DNA from: Bacillota bacterium | GTDB lineage: Bacteria; Bacillota; Clostridia; Lachnospirales; Lachnospiraceae | Length of the DNA: 64,000 nt | Reading direction: 5' to 3' | NCBI GenBank assembly: GCA_023421075.1 | Contig: JAEZUM010000013.1 | Coordinates: 1 to 64,000, forward strand | Shown here: positions 37,671 to 47,059 of the stretch, in pieces | Layout of the letters: each line of letters starts with the position of its first letter | How positions within the stretch are numbered: position 1 is the first letter of the stretch | Notes under the pieces: model-generated | What the model saw: the letters and a program-made list of their open reading frames with translations, nothing else | What the model was told of the DNA's origin: nothing | The model's database searches: none | Translations under genes and position numbers: made by a program

Positions 37671-38237
37671 CTATAGCTCATCAACCAGTACCGGCTTCAC
37701 ACCGGTTTCATAACGAAAGGTTTCTGAGATACGTATCCTCTCCGGCACAGTCATGGGGGCATGATGGATACGTATTTTTTTACTACCGTATTTGGATTCA
37801 TAAACCAATGTCATATATTTTTCACTAAGTTCTACCGATTTTAGGTTTATATGATCCTGGTTATACTTTATTATCTTGGTTCCCAGTAATAAACCAAAAC
37901 AAGATACGATCGTCTCTGCTACTGTATCCTTCGTTTGATATTCATTGCCGGCATTTGATAGAATAACCCTGGTCTCTTTTAGATGAATGATACCGTTGTC
38001 GAGGATTAACTTAGCCATCATAATCTTCTTATAGGATAAGTTAATCATGATTAACAATATTCCGATAAATACAATATCCGTAATGATTAACGCTTTGATG
38101 AAAAGCGCATCCATATAAAAGAAATAGGCAAAAGCAACAAACAGAACGCATATAATACTTCCCGCCAGAAAAAGCTCGGTCCTTCTTTTTAAACTATTTA
38201 GCAAATGAACTCCATTCCTATATTTTATCTGGTCCAT
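37671..38237 (-). CDS. Hypothetical membrane protein with two TM helices
   Basis: A 188-residue protein I do not recognise. A short N-terminal cytosolic stretch, two TM helices (about 22-42 and 46-66), then a soluble beta-rich C-terminal domain of about 115 residues that could be PH-like, as in other small two-TM Firmicute proteins. The ribosome-binding site is weak. It is convergent with the MFS gene. Confidence 0.65.
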   Translation of the reverse strand: MDQIKYRNGVHLLNSLKRRTELFLAGSIICVLFVAFAYFFYMDALFIKALIITDIVFIGILLIMINLSYKKIMMAKLILDNGIIHLKETRVILSNAGNEYQTKDTVAETIVSCFGLLLGTKIIKYNQDHINLKSVELSEKYMTLVYESKYGSKKIRIHHAPMTVPERIRISETFRYETGVKPVLVDEL

Positions 38238-38349
38238 CTCTTTTCTAATCCCCCTAGGCTTCGCATTTATATATCAACGACCTTATATATAAGCCATGTT
38301 TAGCATAACTCAACTCGATATAGAACGCGTCACCCGAAATGGGTGATTC

Positions 38350-38397
38350 TAAAAAAACCTACTTAAGAGGCTGTACATTCCTTGTCTTAAGTAGGTT
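38350..38397 (-). terminator. Terminator of the LuxR-type gene
   Basis: A perfect 13-bp stem AACCTACTTAAGA/TCTTAAGTAGGTT followed by T7 on the minus strand, 29 bp past the stop. Confidence 0.88.
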
Positions 38398-38425
38398 GGT
38401 TTTATTAAATCCAGATTTAACTATG

Positions 38426-39703
38426 CTATTCTTCAATCAGTACCGAATGATTCTCAATTAATTCATTAATCAATTCTGTCTTATTTCTTACCTGAAGCTT
38501 GGAATAAATGTTTTTGATATGTGTCTTTATTGTATTTTCACTCAGATACAACTCAGCCGCTATCATCTTATAGGTCCTGCCCTGCATCAGCAAGGAAGCG
38601 ATCTCACTTTCTCTTTCCGTCAGATTCTCAATCATCTTAACCGTCCTGATTATTTCAGTCTGTTGTGTAGCTGCAAGCTCTGAAAATAGCGTAAGGTAAA
38701 TATGATTCTTTAAAACTCCGGATAATTCATGATGAAGCGGAGGCATCAAAATCATCACTAAAAACACCACTGCCAATGCTATTGTAGCTGAGTACATACT
38801 GTCATACCGCATACGAAACACAAAATTACCTATAATGCCACCGATCAATAGACCTAGTACATTGCATGCGATTCCTCCACCGAGAATCACGACGGGGCGT
38901 GGGCTGAATTGCAACATTTCTCCGATGATACTCCACCAGAACAAATCAAAAACCGCTCTTGCCATGAATACGATTGAGCAGATTATAATAAAGCTGGTCA
39001 GAGAACGATCAAGACTCATAAAACCGACAAATGAAAAACCCGTCATAGCAATAGCAATATAAAGCATATAGCTCCGATTAATTCTTCTCGGCAGGTTACG
39101 GATGGCAATCAAGCTAATGATATAAGGGACGGACCAAAAAAAGTTAACCACTATACCAAGATGGTAAAACGAAGGTAGTAATACCTGAAAGACGAGTCCA
39201 ATATTAATGGATACACTGAAAATAAACAAAAAGAGGAGCAAAACAGCCTTCATAAAGTTCTGACTGCCGCTCTTATTCCCGCTAATTATCGGAAGTTCCA
39301 ATTCAGTGGGTAAATATCTGATAAAAAACAGACAGACAAGCAGAAGCAGGATTCCAAAGAGCAAGCCTGCGATATAGGATCCATATACAACTGCAAGACC
39401 AAGTACTACAAGGATAATATTGTTATAAATTAAGACATCTGCAGCAGTCTTCATCCGCTCATTCGTCGGCGTGAAGCTGATGAAATATAGGCCCCAGCCT
39501 GCAAAGCTACATCCCGCAAAGAAGAGTGCGCTCATTAGAAACAGATACCATAAAGCATTTGGCCTAACAAAAAAGATTCCACTGGTCAAAATGCATAATA
39601 ATGAGGTGAATGCAAAAAGGGCTTTTACCCTTCGTCCATCTTTCACAAAATATGCACTAATGATCGCGCCGGTACAGTAGGCCAGAATTCCGGCATAAAT
39701 CAA
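38426..39703 (-). CDS. Membrane-bound LuxR-family regulator with MFS-like sensor, possibly N-terminally truncated
   Basis: A 425-residue protein: roughly ten or eleven TM helices with an MFS-like arrangement (1-350) fused to a C-terminal LuxR helix-turn-helix (LTERESEIASLLMQGRTYK, then SENTIKTHIKNIYSKL). Such regulators probably sense a small molecule at the membrane. The only start is a TTG that overlaps the stop of the upstream small gene by 4 bp without a clear ribosome-binding site. It begins inside what looks like TM2 of relatives, and the open frame continues upstream. It may be expressed by translational coupling or be a deletion product. Confidence 0.7.
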   Translation of the reverse strand: MIYAGILAYCTGAIISAYFVKDGRRVKALFAFTSLLCILTSGIFFVRPNALWYLFLMSALFFAGCSFAGWGLYFISFTPTNERMKTAADVLIYNNIILVVLGLAVVYGSYIAGLLFGILLLLVCLFFIRYLPTELELPIISGNKSGSQNFMKAVLLLFLFIFSVSINIGLVFQVLLPSFYHLGIVVNFFWSVPYIISLIAIRNLPRRINRSYMLYIAIAMTGFSFVGFMSLDRSLTSFIIICSIVFMARAVFDLFWWSIIGEMLQFSPRPVVILGGGIACNVLGLLIGGIIGNFVFRMRYDSMYSATIALAVVFLVMILMPPLHHELSGVLKNHIYLTLFSELAATQQTEIIRTVKMIENLTERESEIASLLMQGRTYKMIAAELYLSENTIKTHIKNIYSKLQVRNKTELINELIENHSVLIEE

Positions 39704-39951
39704 CCAACGTATATTATAATTATAATGCCAGGCAATGGCATATAACGGCTGATGTCTTCCTTTTCATATGCGACCAGCTCCAGTTCATCGATCTTACCGT
39801 CGGAAAACACATTTGCGAGAGCGACATATTGAGAAAGCTTTGATTTCAGATTCAAACGGTCACCTTCATTTGTTACCAGTTCTACCTTTCCGACACAATC
39901 ATCAATTACTTTAAATAAACCTTCAATATTCGTAATGTTTGTAACCTTCAT
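39700..39951 (-). CDS. Small conserved protein of unknown function, with odd C-terminus
   Basis: An 83-residue protein with a strong start (AGAAGGAGAGG before ATG). Residues 1-68 (MKVTNITNIEGLFKVIDDCV and later LNLKSKLSQYVALANVF) resemble a small acidic clostridial protein family with no known function. The last 15 residues (PLPGIIIIIYVG) turn abruptly hydrophobic and run into the LuxR-type gene, so the C-terminus may come from a deletion or frameshift junction. Confidence 0.65.
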   Translation of the reverse strand: MKVTNITNIEGLFKVIDDCVGKVELVTNEGDRLNLKSKLSQYVALANVFSDGKIDELELVAYEKEDISRYMPLPGIIIIIYVG

Positions 39952-40147
39952 AGTATCCTCTCCTTCTAGTTTATTTCCTTTTTATTTATTTTCTTATCAT
40001 TTCTGAACAGGTTAATTATAACAAATAATCCGAAAATAATCCATCCTATCTTGCACATATCACAGAAGCTTTCTTGTAAGTGTAACTCGAATGTGGTAAG
40101 CTTTTTATAGATAATTTATCCAAATATACACCTAACAGGAGGAGATT

Positions 40148-41260
40148 ATGAAAAAAAGAGCCTTTGGTAATACCGGATTACAAACTTCTATTTTAGGCTT
40201 CGGTGGTTTTCATTTATTGGAGATACCTGTAGCGCAGGCGAATGAGCTCCTGAATCGATATCTTGATGCCGGTGGCAATTATATCGAAACGGCAGCAAGC
40301 TACGGCAACGGAGAATCAGAGCGAAAAATCGGTCTGTGCGTTGCTGACCGAAGGAACGAATATATTCTGGCAACCAAGACCGGAGAACGTTCAAGAGAAG
40401 GAGCACTATCCTCTTTGGACCGAAGCCTGTACAATCTTAAGACCGATTATGTAGACTTATTTATTATGCATGCAGTAGGGACGATGGAGGATCTGGAGCA
40501 AATACTGGCTCCCGGCGGTGCGCTGGAGGGAGCGGAAGAAGCTCGCAGACAAGGTAAAGTACGTCATATCGGTATTTCGATGCACGGACAACCGGATGTA
40601 TTGATTCATGCTCTAAAAGTATATCCTTTTGAAGCGGTAATGACAACCATCAACTATTATGATCATTTTAATTTTCCCGAAATCCAACAGGAGTTAATTC
40701 CTCTTGCCACGGAAAAAGGCACAGCCATTATCTTAATGAAACCGGTAGCAGATGGACTGCTTTGGCGTTCATCCGAGATCGCATTCCAATATGCATTCAG
40801 TCAACCCGTTTCTATTGTAGTGGCCGGCATCAATAACCGGGAGATGTTGGAGGCAGATTTGAATTATGCAGAGACATTTACCCCCATTTCTACTGCAAAA
40901 ACAGAGCAGCTGTATTCCGAGGCTCCCGAATTAGGCACCTATGTCTGCAGGCAATGCCAAAAATGCCTGCCCTGTCCTGAGGGAATACCCATACAACAGA
41001 TCTTTCTGTATGAAGGATACTATGATCGGCAGATGGCAGACGGCACTGTGACGAATGCTTCCGATTATGCTCTTAAAGAGCGGCTTCGCTTCTGGTTCGG
41101 TAATAAGGATATGGCGATCAGGAAATACAGTGAGCTTGATATAAAAGCGGATCAGTGTAATTCCTGCGGCGTATGTATGCCAAAGTGCCCCTATGGGATC
41201 GATATTATTCGAAAGCTTTCTATCTGTGATTATAAGCTTGCCGGGAAGGATATTTTTTAG
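40148..41260 (+). CDS. Aldo/keto reductase with C-terminal 4Fe-4S ferredoxin domain
   Basis: A 370-residue protein: aldo-keto reductase barrel (1-265) with the NADPH enzyme motifs (YIETAASYGNGESE and YVDLFIMHAVG), followed by a Cys-rich region. The first cluster reads CRQCQKCLPCPEG and the second CNSCGVCMPKCPYG, the latter a good 4Fe-4S signature. This fusion group of anaerobes probably passes electrons between ferredoxin and a carbonyl substrate. ATG with AGGAGGAG upstream; the gene stands alone. Confidence 0.88.
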   Translation: MKKRAFGNTGLQTSILGFGGFHLLEIPVAQANELLNRYLDAGGNYIETAASYGNGESERKIGLCVADRRNEYILATKTGERSREGALSSLDRSLYNLKTDYVDLFIMHAVGTMEDLEQILAPGGALEGAEEARRQGKVRHIGISMHGQPDVLIHALKVYPFEAVMTTINYYDHFNFPEIQQELIPLATEKGTAIILMKPVADGLLWRSSEIAFQYAFSQPVSIVVAGINNREMLEADLNYAETFTPISTAKTEQLYSEAPELGTYVCRQCQKCLPCPEGIPIQQIFLYEGYYDRQMADGTVTNASDYALKERLRFWFGNKDMAIRKYSELDIKADQCNSCGVCMPKCPYGIDIIRKLSICDYKLAGKDIF

Positions 41261-41504
41261 GAAGATATTATCAAGACAGATATTCCCTTGTTTTACAATA
41301 GTTCACGTATGGCATAACCCACCGCCTCATTATATAATAAACTTGCATTGCAGATGTCATGTTAAGGCTTAGCCGGCATGACAATGCCAATAACAAAATC
41401 TCAAATGCAATCCTTGGGAGATGTCTGGTAATGGTCCATAAATCTATATCTATTCCTATTGCTATCTTTCAGGCTGGCTGTACACTTCCCCTGTTCGTGC
41501 ATAG

Positions 41505-41711
41505 GAGGAGGATACTCTAACTCTGAATCAGGGTGTGAATTCAGAGACAGAGAATACAACTGTGACCGGGGATGAAACCTTGAACCTACAACAGTTGCTT
41601 TAGATTTGTAAGAATGTTACCAAGTTTCTTCTCCTATCCGCTCCAAAGCACTATGTACTGGTAGCCAATCTGGCCTCTATGAACAAAAGCGATGAAAGGA
41701 ACGAAAGATAA
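41505..41711 (+). pseudogene. Possible gene remnant, frame broken by one stop
   Basis: Within the 536-bp gap 41261-41796 one frame reads as protein over 68 codons with a single in-frame TAG (41601-41603): EEDTLTLNQGVNSETENT before it and LLLSAPKHYVLVANLASMNK after it. This looks like a decayed C-terminal coding fragment, perhaps of a secreted hydrolase, but no family is certain. The rest of the gap has no gene-like frame. Confidence 0.35.
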
Positions 41712-41752
41712 GGTACATATAATGATTTCATGTTTTAACAAATAGGATGCCA

Positions 41753-41783
41753 AAGGGCTGATGCATAAACTGCATCAGCCCTT
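41753..41783. terminator. Hairpin terminator before the J-domain gene end
   Basis: A perfect 13-bp stem AAGGGCTGATGCA/TGCATCAGCCCTT with a 5-nt loop. T-runs are short on both strands (CTT, TTT). Confidence 0.65.
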
Positions 41784-41796
41784 CTTGGTGATTGTC

Positions 41797-42984
41797 TCAT
41801 TGTAGTTGGTTATAGATACGATCCAGTGTCTCTTCCAAAGAGGAATAATATTCTGTGACACCAAAATCGATAACCAGCTTATCGTTCTTATCTCGTTTTA
41901 ATGCACGGCTCTCTTTAAACAGCCTTTGAATTTTATGGGTAACCTTGATCGCAGACATCAGACCGGTTTCCGGGAGTACAATCAGAAGGCGTCTGTTATC
42001 CCATCTACCCACAAGATCAAGCTTTCGAAGATTACTTATCAACAATTCTCCCATAGTCCCCAGTACATGGTTGATAACCTCCTGCTCTTCTTCCACATTC
42101 ATACGTTTTAAGATATCAATTTCGCATATAATCAGAGAAAACACATTATGATATCGCTCACGACGGAAAATCTCCCGCCCTATGTTCTCAATCAAGCCCC
42201 TTTGGTTCATTAATCCTGTGGCATTATCCACACGACTGTGATTCTCTACCAACTCATTGAGCACTGATTTCGCATTTAAGAGTCCTCTAAGATCATTGAG
42301 TTTATTAATGATCGGCTCCAGCTTCTCATACCCCAGATATACCTTCCATTCTCCTCTTTCCTGCAGCAGCAGCTTGGAAAAGCTGTCCTTTTGCAGCATA
42401 TCCATAACAATATTGTGTTCCAGTGTATTCACATTGAACTCCAGAACATCACCATACATCTTCCCCCGGATTAATTTATCCCGGTAGATTCCGTGGAGAT
42501 CGCATTTAAACTCCTTGATACAATACACCTTCGATACCGCCGTCTGCCAATGGATAAAGTCAGATTTTGAGATGTTTCTTTTATCCGGTTCCGAGATCAT
42601 ATCATAGGAACGAGAATAATCACCCTTCATAAGCCCATTGAAATACTCCTCCAACAGCAGCTTGGCAGATAGAAACTTCATGTCATAGCGCTTTCCGGAA
42701 TTTGGATTAGCGCTTGTATCCGTTGATGAGTGGTTCGGTTGCTTCGTATTAGCCGCCGGTCTGATATTTCTGCTTTCCCAGATACAATTATATTCTTTGC
42801 GTCGAACCGGATCACTGAGAATGGTATAGGCTTCATTGATTAACTGCATCATATCATTACTGTTATTATTCGGGTTGGCATCCGGGTGATATTTTCTGGC
42901 CAGCCTTTTATATGCCGTTTCAATAATCTCCGGCTCCGCCTGATAATGTACCTGCAGAATCTTATAGTAATCGCTTGTATGCAT
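41797..42984 (-). CDS. J-domain protein fused to a degenerate GGDEF domain
   Basis: A 395-residue protein with an unusual layout. Residues 4-66 are a J-domain with the Hsp70-stimulating HPD tripeptide at 33-35 (KYHPDAN). A Ser/Asn-rich linker and a middle region (about 100-230) of unknown type follow. Residues about 235-395 look like a diguanylate cyclase fold with DNATGLMNQRGLIENI and DLVGRW...LLIVLPETG, but the GGDEF signature is replaced by DNRRL (329-333), so it cannot make c-di-GMP. It may link chaperone activity to c-di-GMP or GTP sensing. ATG with GGAGG upstream; single gene between terminators. Confidence 0.8.
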   Translation of the reverse strand: MHTSDYYKILQVHYQAEPEIIETAYKRLARKYHPDANPNNNSNDMMQLINEAYTILSDPVRRKEYNCIWESRNIRPAANTKQPNHSSTDTSANPNSGKRYDMKFLSAKLLLEEYFNGLMKGDYSRSYDMISEPDKRNISKSDFIHWQTAVSKVYCIKEFKCDLHGIYRDKLIRGKMYGDVLEFNVNTLEHNIVMDMLQKDSFSKLLLQERGEWKVYLGYEKLEPIINKLNDLRGLLNAKSVLNELVENHSRVDNATGLMNQRGLIENIGREIFRRERYHNVFSLIICEIDILKRMNVEEEQEVINHVLGTMGELLISNLRKLDLVGRWDNRRLLIVLPETGLMSAIKVTHKIQRLFKESRALKRDKNDKLVIDFGVTEYYSSLEETLDRIYNQLQ

Positions 42985-43086
42985 GCCTATACCTCCATAT
43001 CTTATTCCGACCTCTTATCTATATGATAATCCATCCTGTCCCTCGTTACCAGTAATATTTTAAAATTCGACACAATTTGGCAATAT

Positions 43087-43167
43087 TAAAAAGCTCTATT
43101 CACAGCAATGATCTTCCCGATGTCATATTACCATACATTAGAAGTCTCGATCACGTAAATAGAGCTT
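43087..43167 (-). terminator. Terminator after the Smr gene
   Basis: AAGCTCTATT (43091-43100) pairs with AATAGAGCTT (43158-43167) around a 57-nt loop; the minus strand then continues into TTT after AGAGCTT. Confidence 0.5.
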
Positions 43168-43181
43168 AAGCTCAAAGTATT

Positions 43182-43427
43182 CTATAATTCTCTCAGAATC
43201 AGGTCCGTACTCCCTTGATTAAGGCCAATCTCTATCCGAAGTACCTTGGGATGGCGAGAATATTCTCCTCGAATCAGATCCCTAAGCTGAGTACCCCCCT
43301 GATAACCATGTATAATCCGGATACGATAAATATCCTTCTTCGCTTTCTTTAATTGGTTATCAAGATATACCTTTGCCTGGTATCTAGTCATACCATGAAT
43401 ATCAAGTTCAACAATACCCGTATTCAA
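43182..43427 (-). CDS. Stand-alone Smr-domain protein
   Basis: An 81-residue Smr domain, the family found at the MutS2 C-terminus. Signatures LDIHGMTRYQA (usual LDLHG) and IIHGYQGGTQLRDLI (usual HGKGTG-LR) are visible. Stand-alone Smr proteins are nucleases or RNA/DNA binding factors, some acting on collided ribosomes. It follows prfC by 5 bp, so it is co-transcribed with release factor 3, a translation context. Confidence 0.82.
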   Translation of the reverse strand: MNTGIVELDIHGMTRYQAKVYLDNQLKKAKKDIYRIRIIHGYQGGTQLRDLIRGEYSRHPKVLRIEIGLNQGSTDLILREL

Positions 43428-43432
43428 TCTGT

Positions 43433-45019
43433 TTACCTTCCAAACTCTGATAGTTCTAAGCCTTTGTTTCGGTCAAGAGCAGTCTGGATACTCCAGTTAT
43501 GACCAAACAGTAACAAAGGATTGCCTTTCAGATCCTTAACTTTCTTAGTATCTGAGGAAACACTCAGTTTGCTTACATCAATATTCTTATTCTCGACCCA
43601 ACGGATAAATTCATAAGGCAGGGGCTCAAGACGTATCTCCACTCCATATTCTGATTCCAGGCGGAATTTTAATACATCAAACTGCAGGGTTCCTACCACG
43701 CCGACAATGATTTCCTCCATACCGGTATTATACTCCTGGAAAATCTGGATGGCACCTTCCTGGGCTATCTGGGAGATTCCCTTTAAGAACTGCTTTCTTT
43801 TCATGGTGTCCACCTGTCTTACCTTGGCAAAATGCTCCGGTGAGAAAGTAGGAATTCCCTCATAGGTGAACTTCTTATCCGTAAAACAAAGTGTATCACC
43901 AATGGAGAAAATACCGGGATCAAACACACCGATAATATCTCCGGCATAAGCTTCCTCAATAATAGTTCGTTCACTTGCCATCAGCTGCTGTGGCTGGGAA
44001 AGACGAATTTTCTTATTACCCTGAACATGGTTTACTTCCATCCCTGCTGTAAACTTACCGGAACAGATTCTCATAAAAGCAATTCGGTCACGATGAGCCT
44101 TATTCATATTCGCCTGTATCTTAAATACAAAGGCAGAAAATTCATTCTCCAGGGGGTCAATCTCACCCTCCGAGGATACTCTGGGCAAAGGAGAGGTGGT
44201 CATAGCCAGATATCGTTTTAAGAAGAACTCTACACCGAAGTTCGTCAGCGCCGATCCGAAGAATACCGGAGTCAATTTACCGGAGAGAACCTGGTCGATA
44301 TCAAATTCACTGCTGGCGCCATCGATTAATTCAATCTCCTCGGATAAGATATCATGATTGTCCTTACCAATCAGTGTATCCAGGCTGGGATCACCTAACT
44401 CAACCTCAACGGTCTCTACTTCCTTCATACCGTTATGCGCTGCATAGAACCTTGCAATGTGCTTATTCTCTCGGTCATAGACTCCCTTAAAATTCTTCCC
44501 GGAGCCGATGGGCCAATTAATCGGGCAGGTACGAATCCCCAATACTGTCTCGATTTCATCCAACAATTCAAAGGTATTCTTTGCTTCACGATCCAGCTTA
44601 TTGATAAAGGTGAAGATCGGAATTCCTCTCATAACACACACCTTAAACAGCTTTTTCGTCTGCGCCTCGACACCCTTGGATGCATCGATTACCATGACTG
44701 CGGAATCTGCTGCCATCAGGGTACGATAGGTATCCTCTGAGAAGTCCTGATGTCCCGGTGTATCCAATATATTTATACAATAATCATCATAATTAAATTG
44801 CATTACAGAAGAAGTAACGGAGATACCACGTTGTTTTTCAATCTCCATCCAGTCGGATACCGCATGCTTATCCGTCTTCTTTCCTTTCACCGAACCCGCC
44901 AGATTGATTGCGCCTCCATATAACAGCAGCTTTTCGGTCAGCGTTGTCTTACCTGCATCCGGGTGAGAGATAATCGCAAAGGTTCGTCTCTTTTTTATTT
45001 CCTTGGTATAATTACTCAA
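43433..45019 (-). CDS. prfC: Peptide chain release factor 3
   Basis: GTPase of 528 residues that removes RF1/RF2 from the ribosome after termination. G1 SHPDAGKTTLTEKLL, G3 DTPGHQDF and G4 NKLDRE are intact, followed by domains II and III with GVVGTLQFDVLKFRLESEYG. The start is TTG (45017-45019), supported by GGAGG 7 nt upstream. First gene of prfC-smr. Confidence 0.96.
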   Translation of the reverse strand: MSNYTKEIKKRRTFAIISHPDAGKTTLTEKLLLYGGAINLAGSVKGKKTDKHAVSDWMEIEKQRGISVTSSVMQFNYDDYCINILDTPGHQDFSEDTYRTLMAADSAVMVIDASKGVEAQTKKLFKVCVMRGIPIFTFINKLDREAKNTFELLDEIETVLGIRTCPINWPIGSGKNFKGVYDRENKHIARFYAAHNGMKEVETVEVELGDPSLDTLIGKDNHDILSEEIELIDGASSEFDIDQVLSGKLTPVFFGSALTNFGVEFFLKRYLAMTTSPLPRVSSEGEIDPLENEFSAFVFKIQANMNKAHRDRIAFMRICSGKFTAGMEVNHVQGNKKIRLSQPQQLMASERTIIEEAYAGDIIGVFDPGIFSIGDTLCFTDKKFTYEGIPTFSPEHFAKVRQVDTMKRKQFLKGISQIAQEGAIQIFQEYNTGMEEIIVGVVGTLQFDVLKFRLESEYGVEIRLEPLPYEFIRWVENKNIDVSKLSVSSDTKKVKDLKGNPLLLFGHNWSIQTALDRNKGLELSEFGR

Positions 45020-45153
45020 TGTAAATCCTCCAAATCCACTTTCTCACTACATAGAAAACTCAATAAACCATCTCATCTTAATATAAAAGAAAGTGGATTG
45101 TCAAGGCATTTATCTACAAATATCGCTGCATATTGAATCGTAGGTACCGTTTC

Positions 45154-45717
45154 TTATTTTACCTTCTCAACCTTCGTAATCTTTGCCTTTATTCCAAGCA
45201 TCTCTAAATACTGAACCAGGTACTGCTGCATAATCGGTGTAAATTCACCCTGAAGCGTTGCTTTAAGACCAACATCATAGGTGATCCCCTCAACCGCCGG
45301 CTCCGAAGCTGACTTAGGATCTTTTTCCGTAATAAAGTCAAAGCTTTTATCCTTTTTCAGTGAATTTCCAGACGCATCCTTAACCGCTCCGGTAGGGATT
45401 GTAACTGTATAATTGGTATTATAGGCCAGTTTTGCCTTCGGGGTAATGATCAGCAGATTATCCTTAATCTCATAGGTATAGGCTACCGTCTTACCTAACA
45501 TTGACTTTATCGTGATTTGTTCCATTGTCTTACCCTTTTTGATAAATTCACTAAAACGGATCACAATTTCACATTCCTTCATGATATCGGTTGCTTTATC
45601 CACAGGACTGGTCTTTGTTATGGTAGGTGCCTTGGTATCCTTTGTAGCAGCGAACACTGACGGTGTCATACCACCCAGGAGAATCAGCAGGCATATGACA
45701 GAGATTATCTTTTTCAT
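45154..45717 (-). CDS. Secreted protein with SbsA-type Ig-like domain
   Basis: A 187-residue exported protein: signal peptide MKKIISVICLLILLGGMTPS with cleavage after VFA, then a Big_5/SbsA Ig-like domain (about 27-130, with the NYTVTIPTGAVKDASGN motif), and a C-terminal region of unknown type. No anchor is visible. Ig-like modules of this kind usually display or space surface proteins. ATG with AAGGAGG upstream. Confidence 0.85.
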   Translation of the reverse strand: MKKIISVICLLILLGGMTPSVFAATKDTKAPTITKTSPVDKATDIMKECEIVIRFSEFIKKGKTMEQITIKSMLGKTVAYTYEIKDNLLIITPKAKLAYNTNYTVTIPTGAVKDASGNSLKKDKSFDFITEKDPKSASEPAVEGITYDVGLKATLQGEFTPIMQQYLVQYLEMLGIKAKITKVEKVK

Positions 45718-45898
45718 AATATCCCTCCTTAGAAATCAACACTTGTTATGAAAATACCTTCTCGTGGTACTGAAATACTCAGCAGATGCTTTTATCACAC
45801 TTGTACCTAACCGTATTATACCAATATATGAAATAAGCTGTCAAACATTACAGGTTGATCCGTAAGGCTATTCCATATGGAAATAAATTTTGGAGCGA

Positions 45899-46855
45899 TC
45901 ATCTTCTTTTTAATACACTGACTCCCGTATTGATACTACTTGGTCCGGTCTCAAGCCCTCGGAGTGCAGCGATTGCTTGTGCTACTCCAAGAAATCCCAT
46001 CGTATATGGATTTTGTGTAACAACCGCATCCAAACTCCCATTCTTCAATAAATCGAGGATTGCATCGGACTTATCAAAACCAATTCCAATCACATGTCTC
46101 CTATGTTCTCTGATCGCCATGCCTACCCCTACCGTGGAGCCTTCATTGGTACCGAATAATCCTACGAGATCAGGATAGTTTCTCAGCATCATGGCAGCAG
46201 CTTCCTTCGAGGCATCGGGATCTCCGTTCTCATAATCAGTCGGTACTATGGTATACCTTGCATCAAGCCTCAATGCTTCTCGGAAACCAGCTTCGCGTTT
46301 CACTGTAGAATCAGTCACTTCATTAACACCGATAATACCGATTCTTCCACTCTCAATCCCCAGCTCACCAAGCTCTTTGATCATTACCTCTCCTGCCTCT
46401 ATTCCGGCCGTATAATTATCGGTTGATAAGGTTGTAATTCCTTCTTCATAGGCCGGAGTATCGACATAGATAATTTTTACTCCTTTTGCCTTCGCATTCT
46501 CAATGGGTGCAGCCATTCTGATCGGATCGTTAACGGCAAGAAGAACCGCATCTGCTCCATCCTCCACTGCCTGATTTAGTATTGCAATCTGTTGCTCTGT
46601 ATTCTTCGTCTCAGGTGCCAGCCAAGTATAATCAGCACCTAACATTCCGGTCATATCAAATGCCCCCCGATTCACCTCATACCAATGCTGATCCTTCTTA
46701 TCAATGGTAATCAGATAAATATCATAAGGCTGATTCACGTAAGCCGTACTCACCTCTACCCCTCTTGCCTCTTTAATAGACTGTAATGTGAGCAATAAAA
46801 TAACGACTATAATTATCATGAAATCCGATATTATGGTTTCCTTTTTCATTTTCAT
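45899..46855 (-). CDS. Membrane-anchored sugar-binding protein (Peripla_BP_4), solitary
   Basis: A LacI/RbsB-type periplasmic binding protein (about 318 residues). Residues 9-26 form one hydrophobic anchor (FMIIIVVILLLTL) with no lipobox. The substrate domain carries GADAVLLAVNDPIRMA and LVGLFGTNEGSTVG. The chosen ATG at 46855 follows GGGGAAG; a longer frame starts at 46888. No permease or ATPase is adjacent, so it may serve a sensor kinase or a transporter elsewhere. Confidence 0.82.
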   Translation of the reverse strand: MKMKKETIISDFMIIIVVILLLTLQSIKEARGVEVSTAYVNQPYDIYLITIDKKDQHWYEVNRGAFDMTGMLGADYTWLAPETKNTEQQIAILNQAVEDGADAVLLAVNDPIRMAAPIENAKAKGVKIIYVDTPAYEEGITTLSTDNYTAGIEAGEVMIKELGELGIESGRIGIIGVNEVTDSTVKREAGFREALRLDARYTIVPTDYENGDPDASKEAAAMMLRNYPDLVGLFGTNEGSTVGVGMAIREHRRHVIGIGFDKSDAILDLLKNGSLDAVVTQNPYTMGFLGVAQAIAALRGLETGPSSINTGVSVLKRR

Positions 46856-47059
46856 TCGATTTCTTCCCCACTTTATACCATACATCAAATAAGCTCTGCT
46901 TCTATAGCATATTCTTGTCAGTATAGAATTAGATTACTTTTTTGTTCCCTCATTTACCTTTATTGCCAAGAAACCCACATTGGAATCATGCATTCTGTTG
47001 CGTTACAATAGTAATTGAAGCTAGGTAATTGTGATATTCACCAATAGAAGGAGAAGCCG

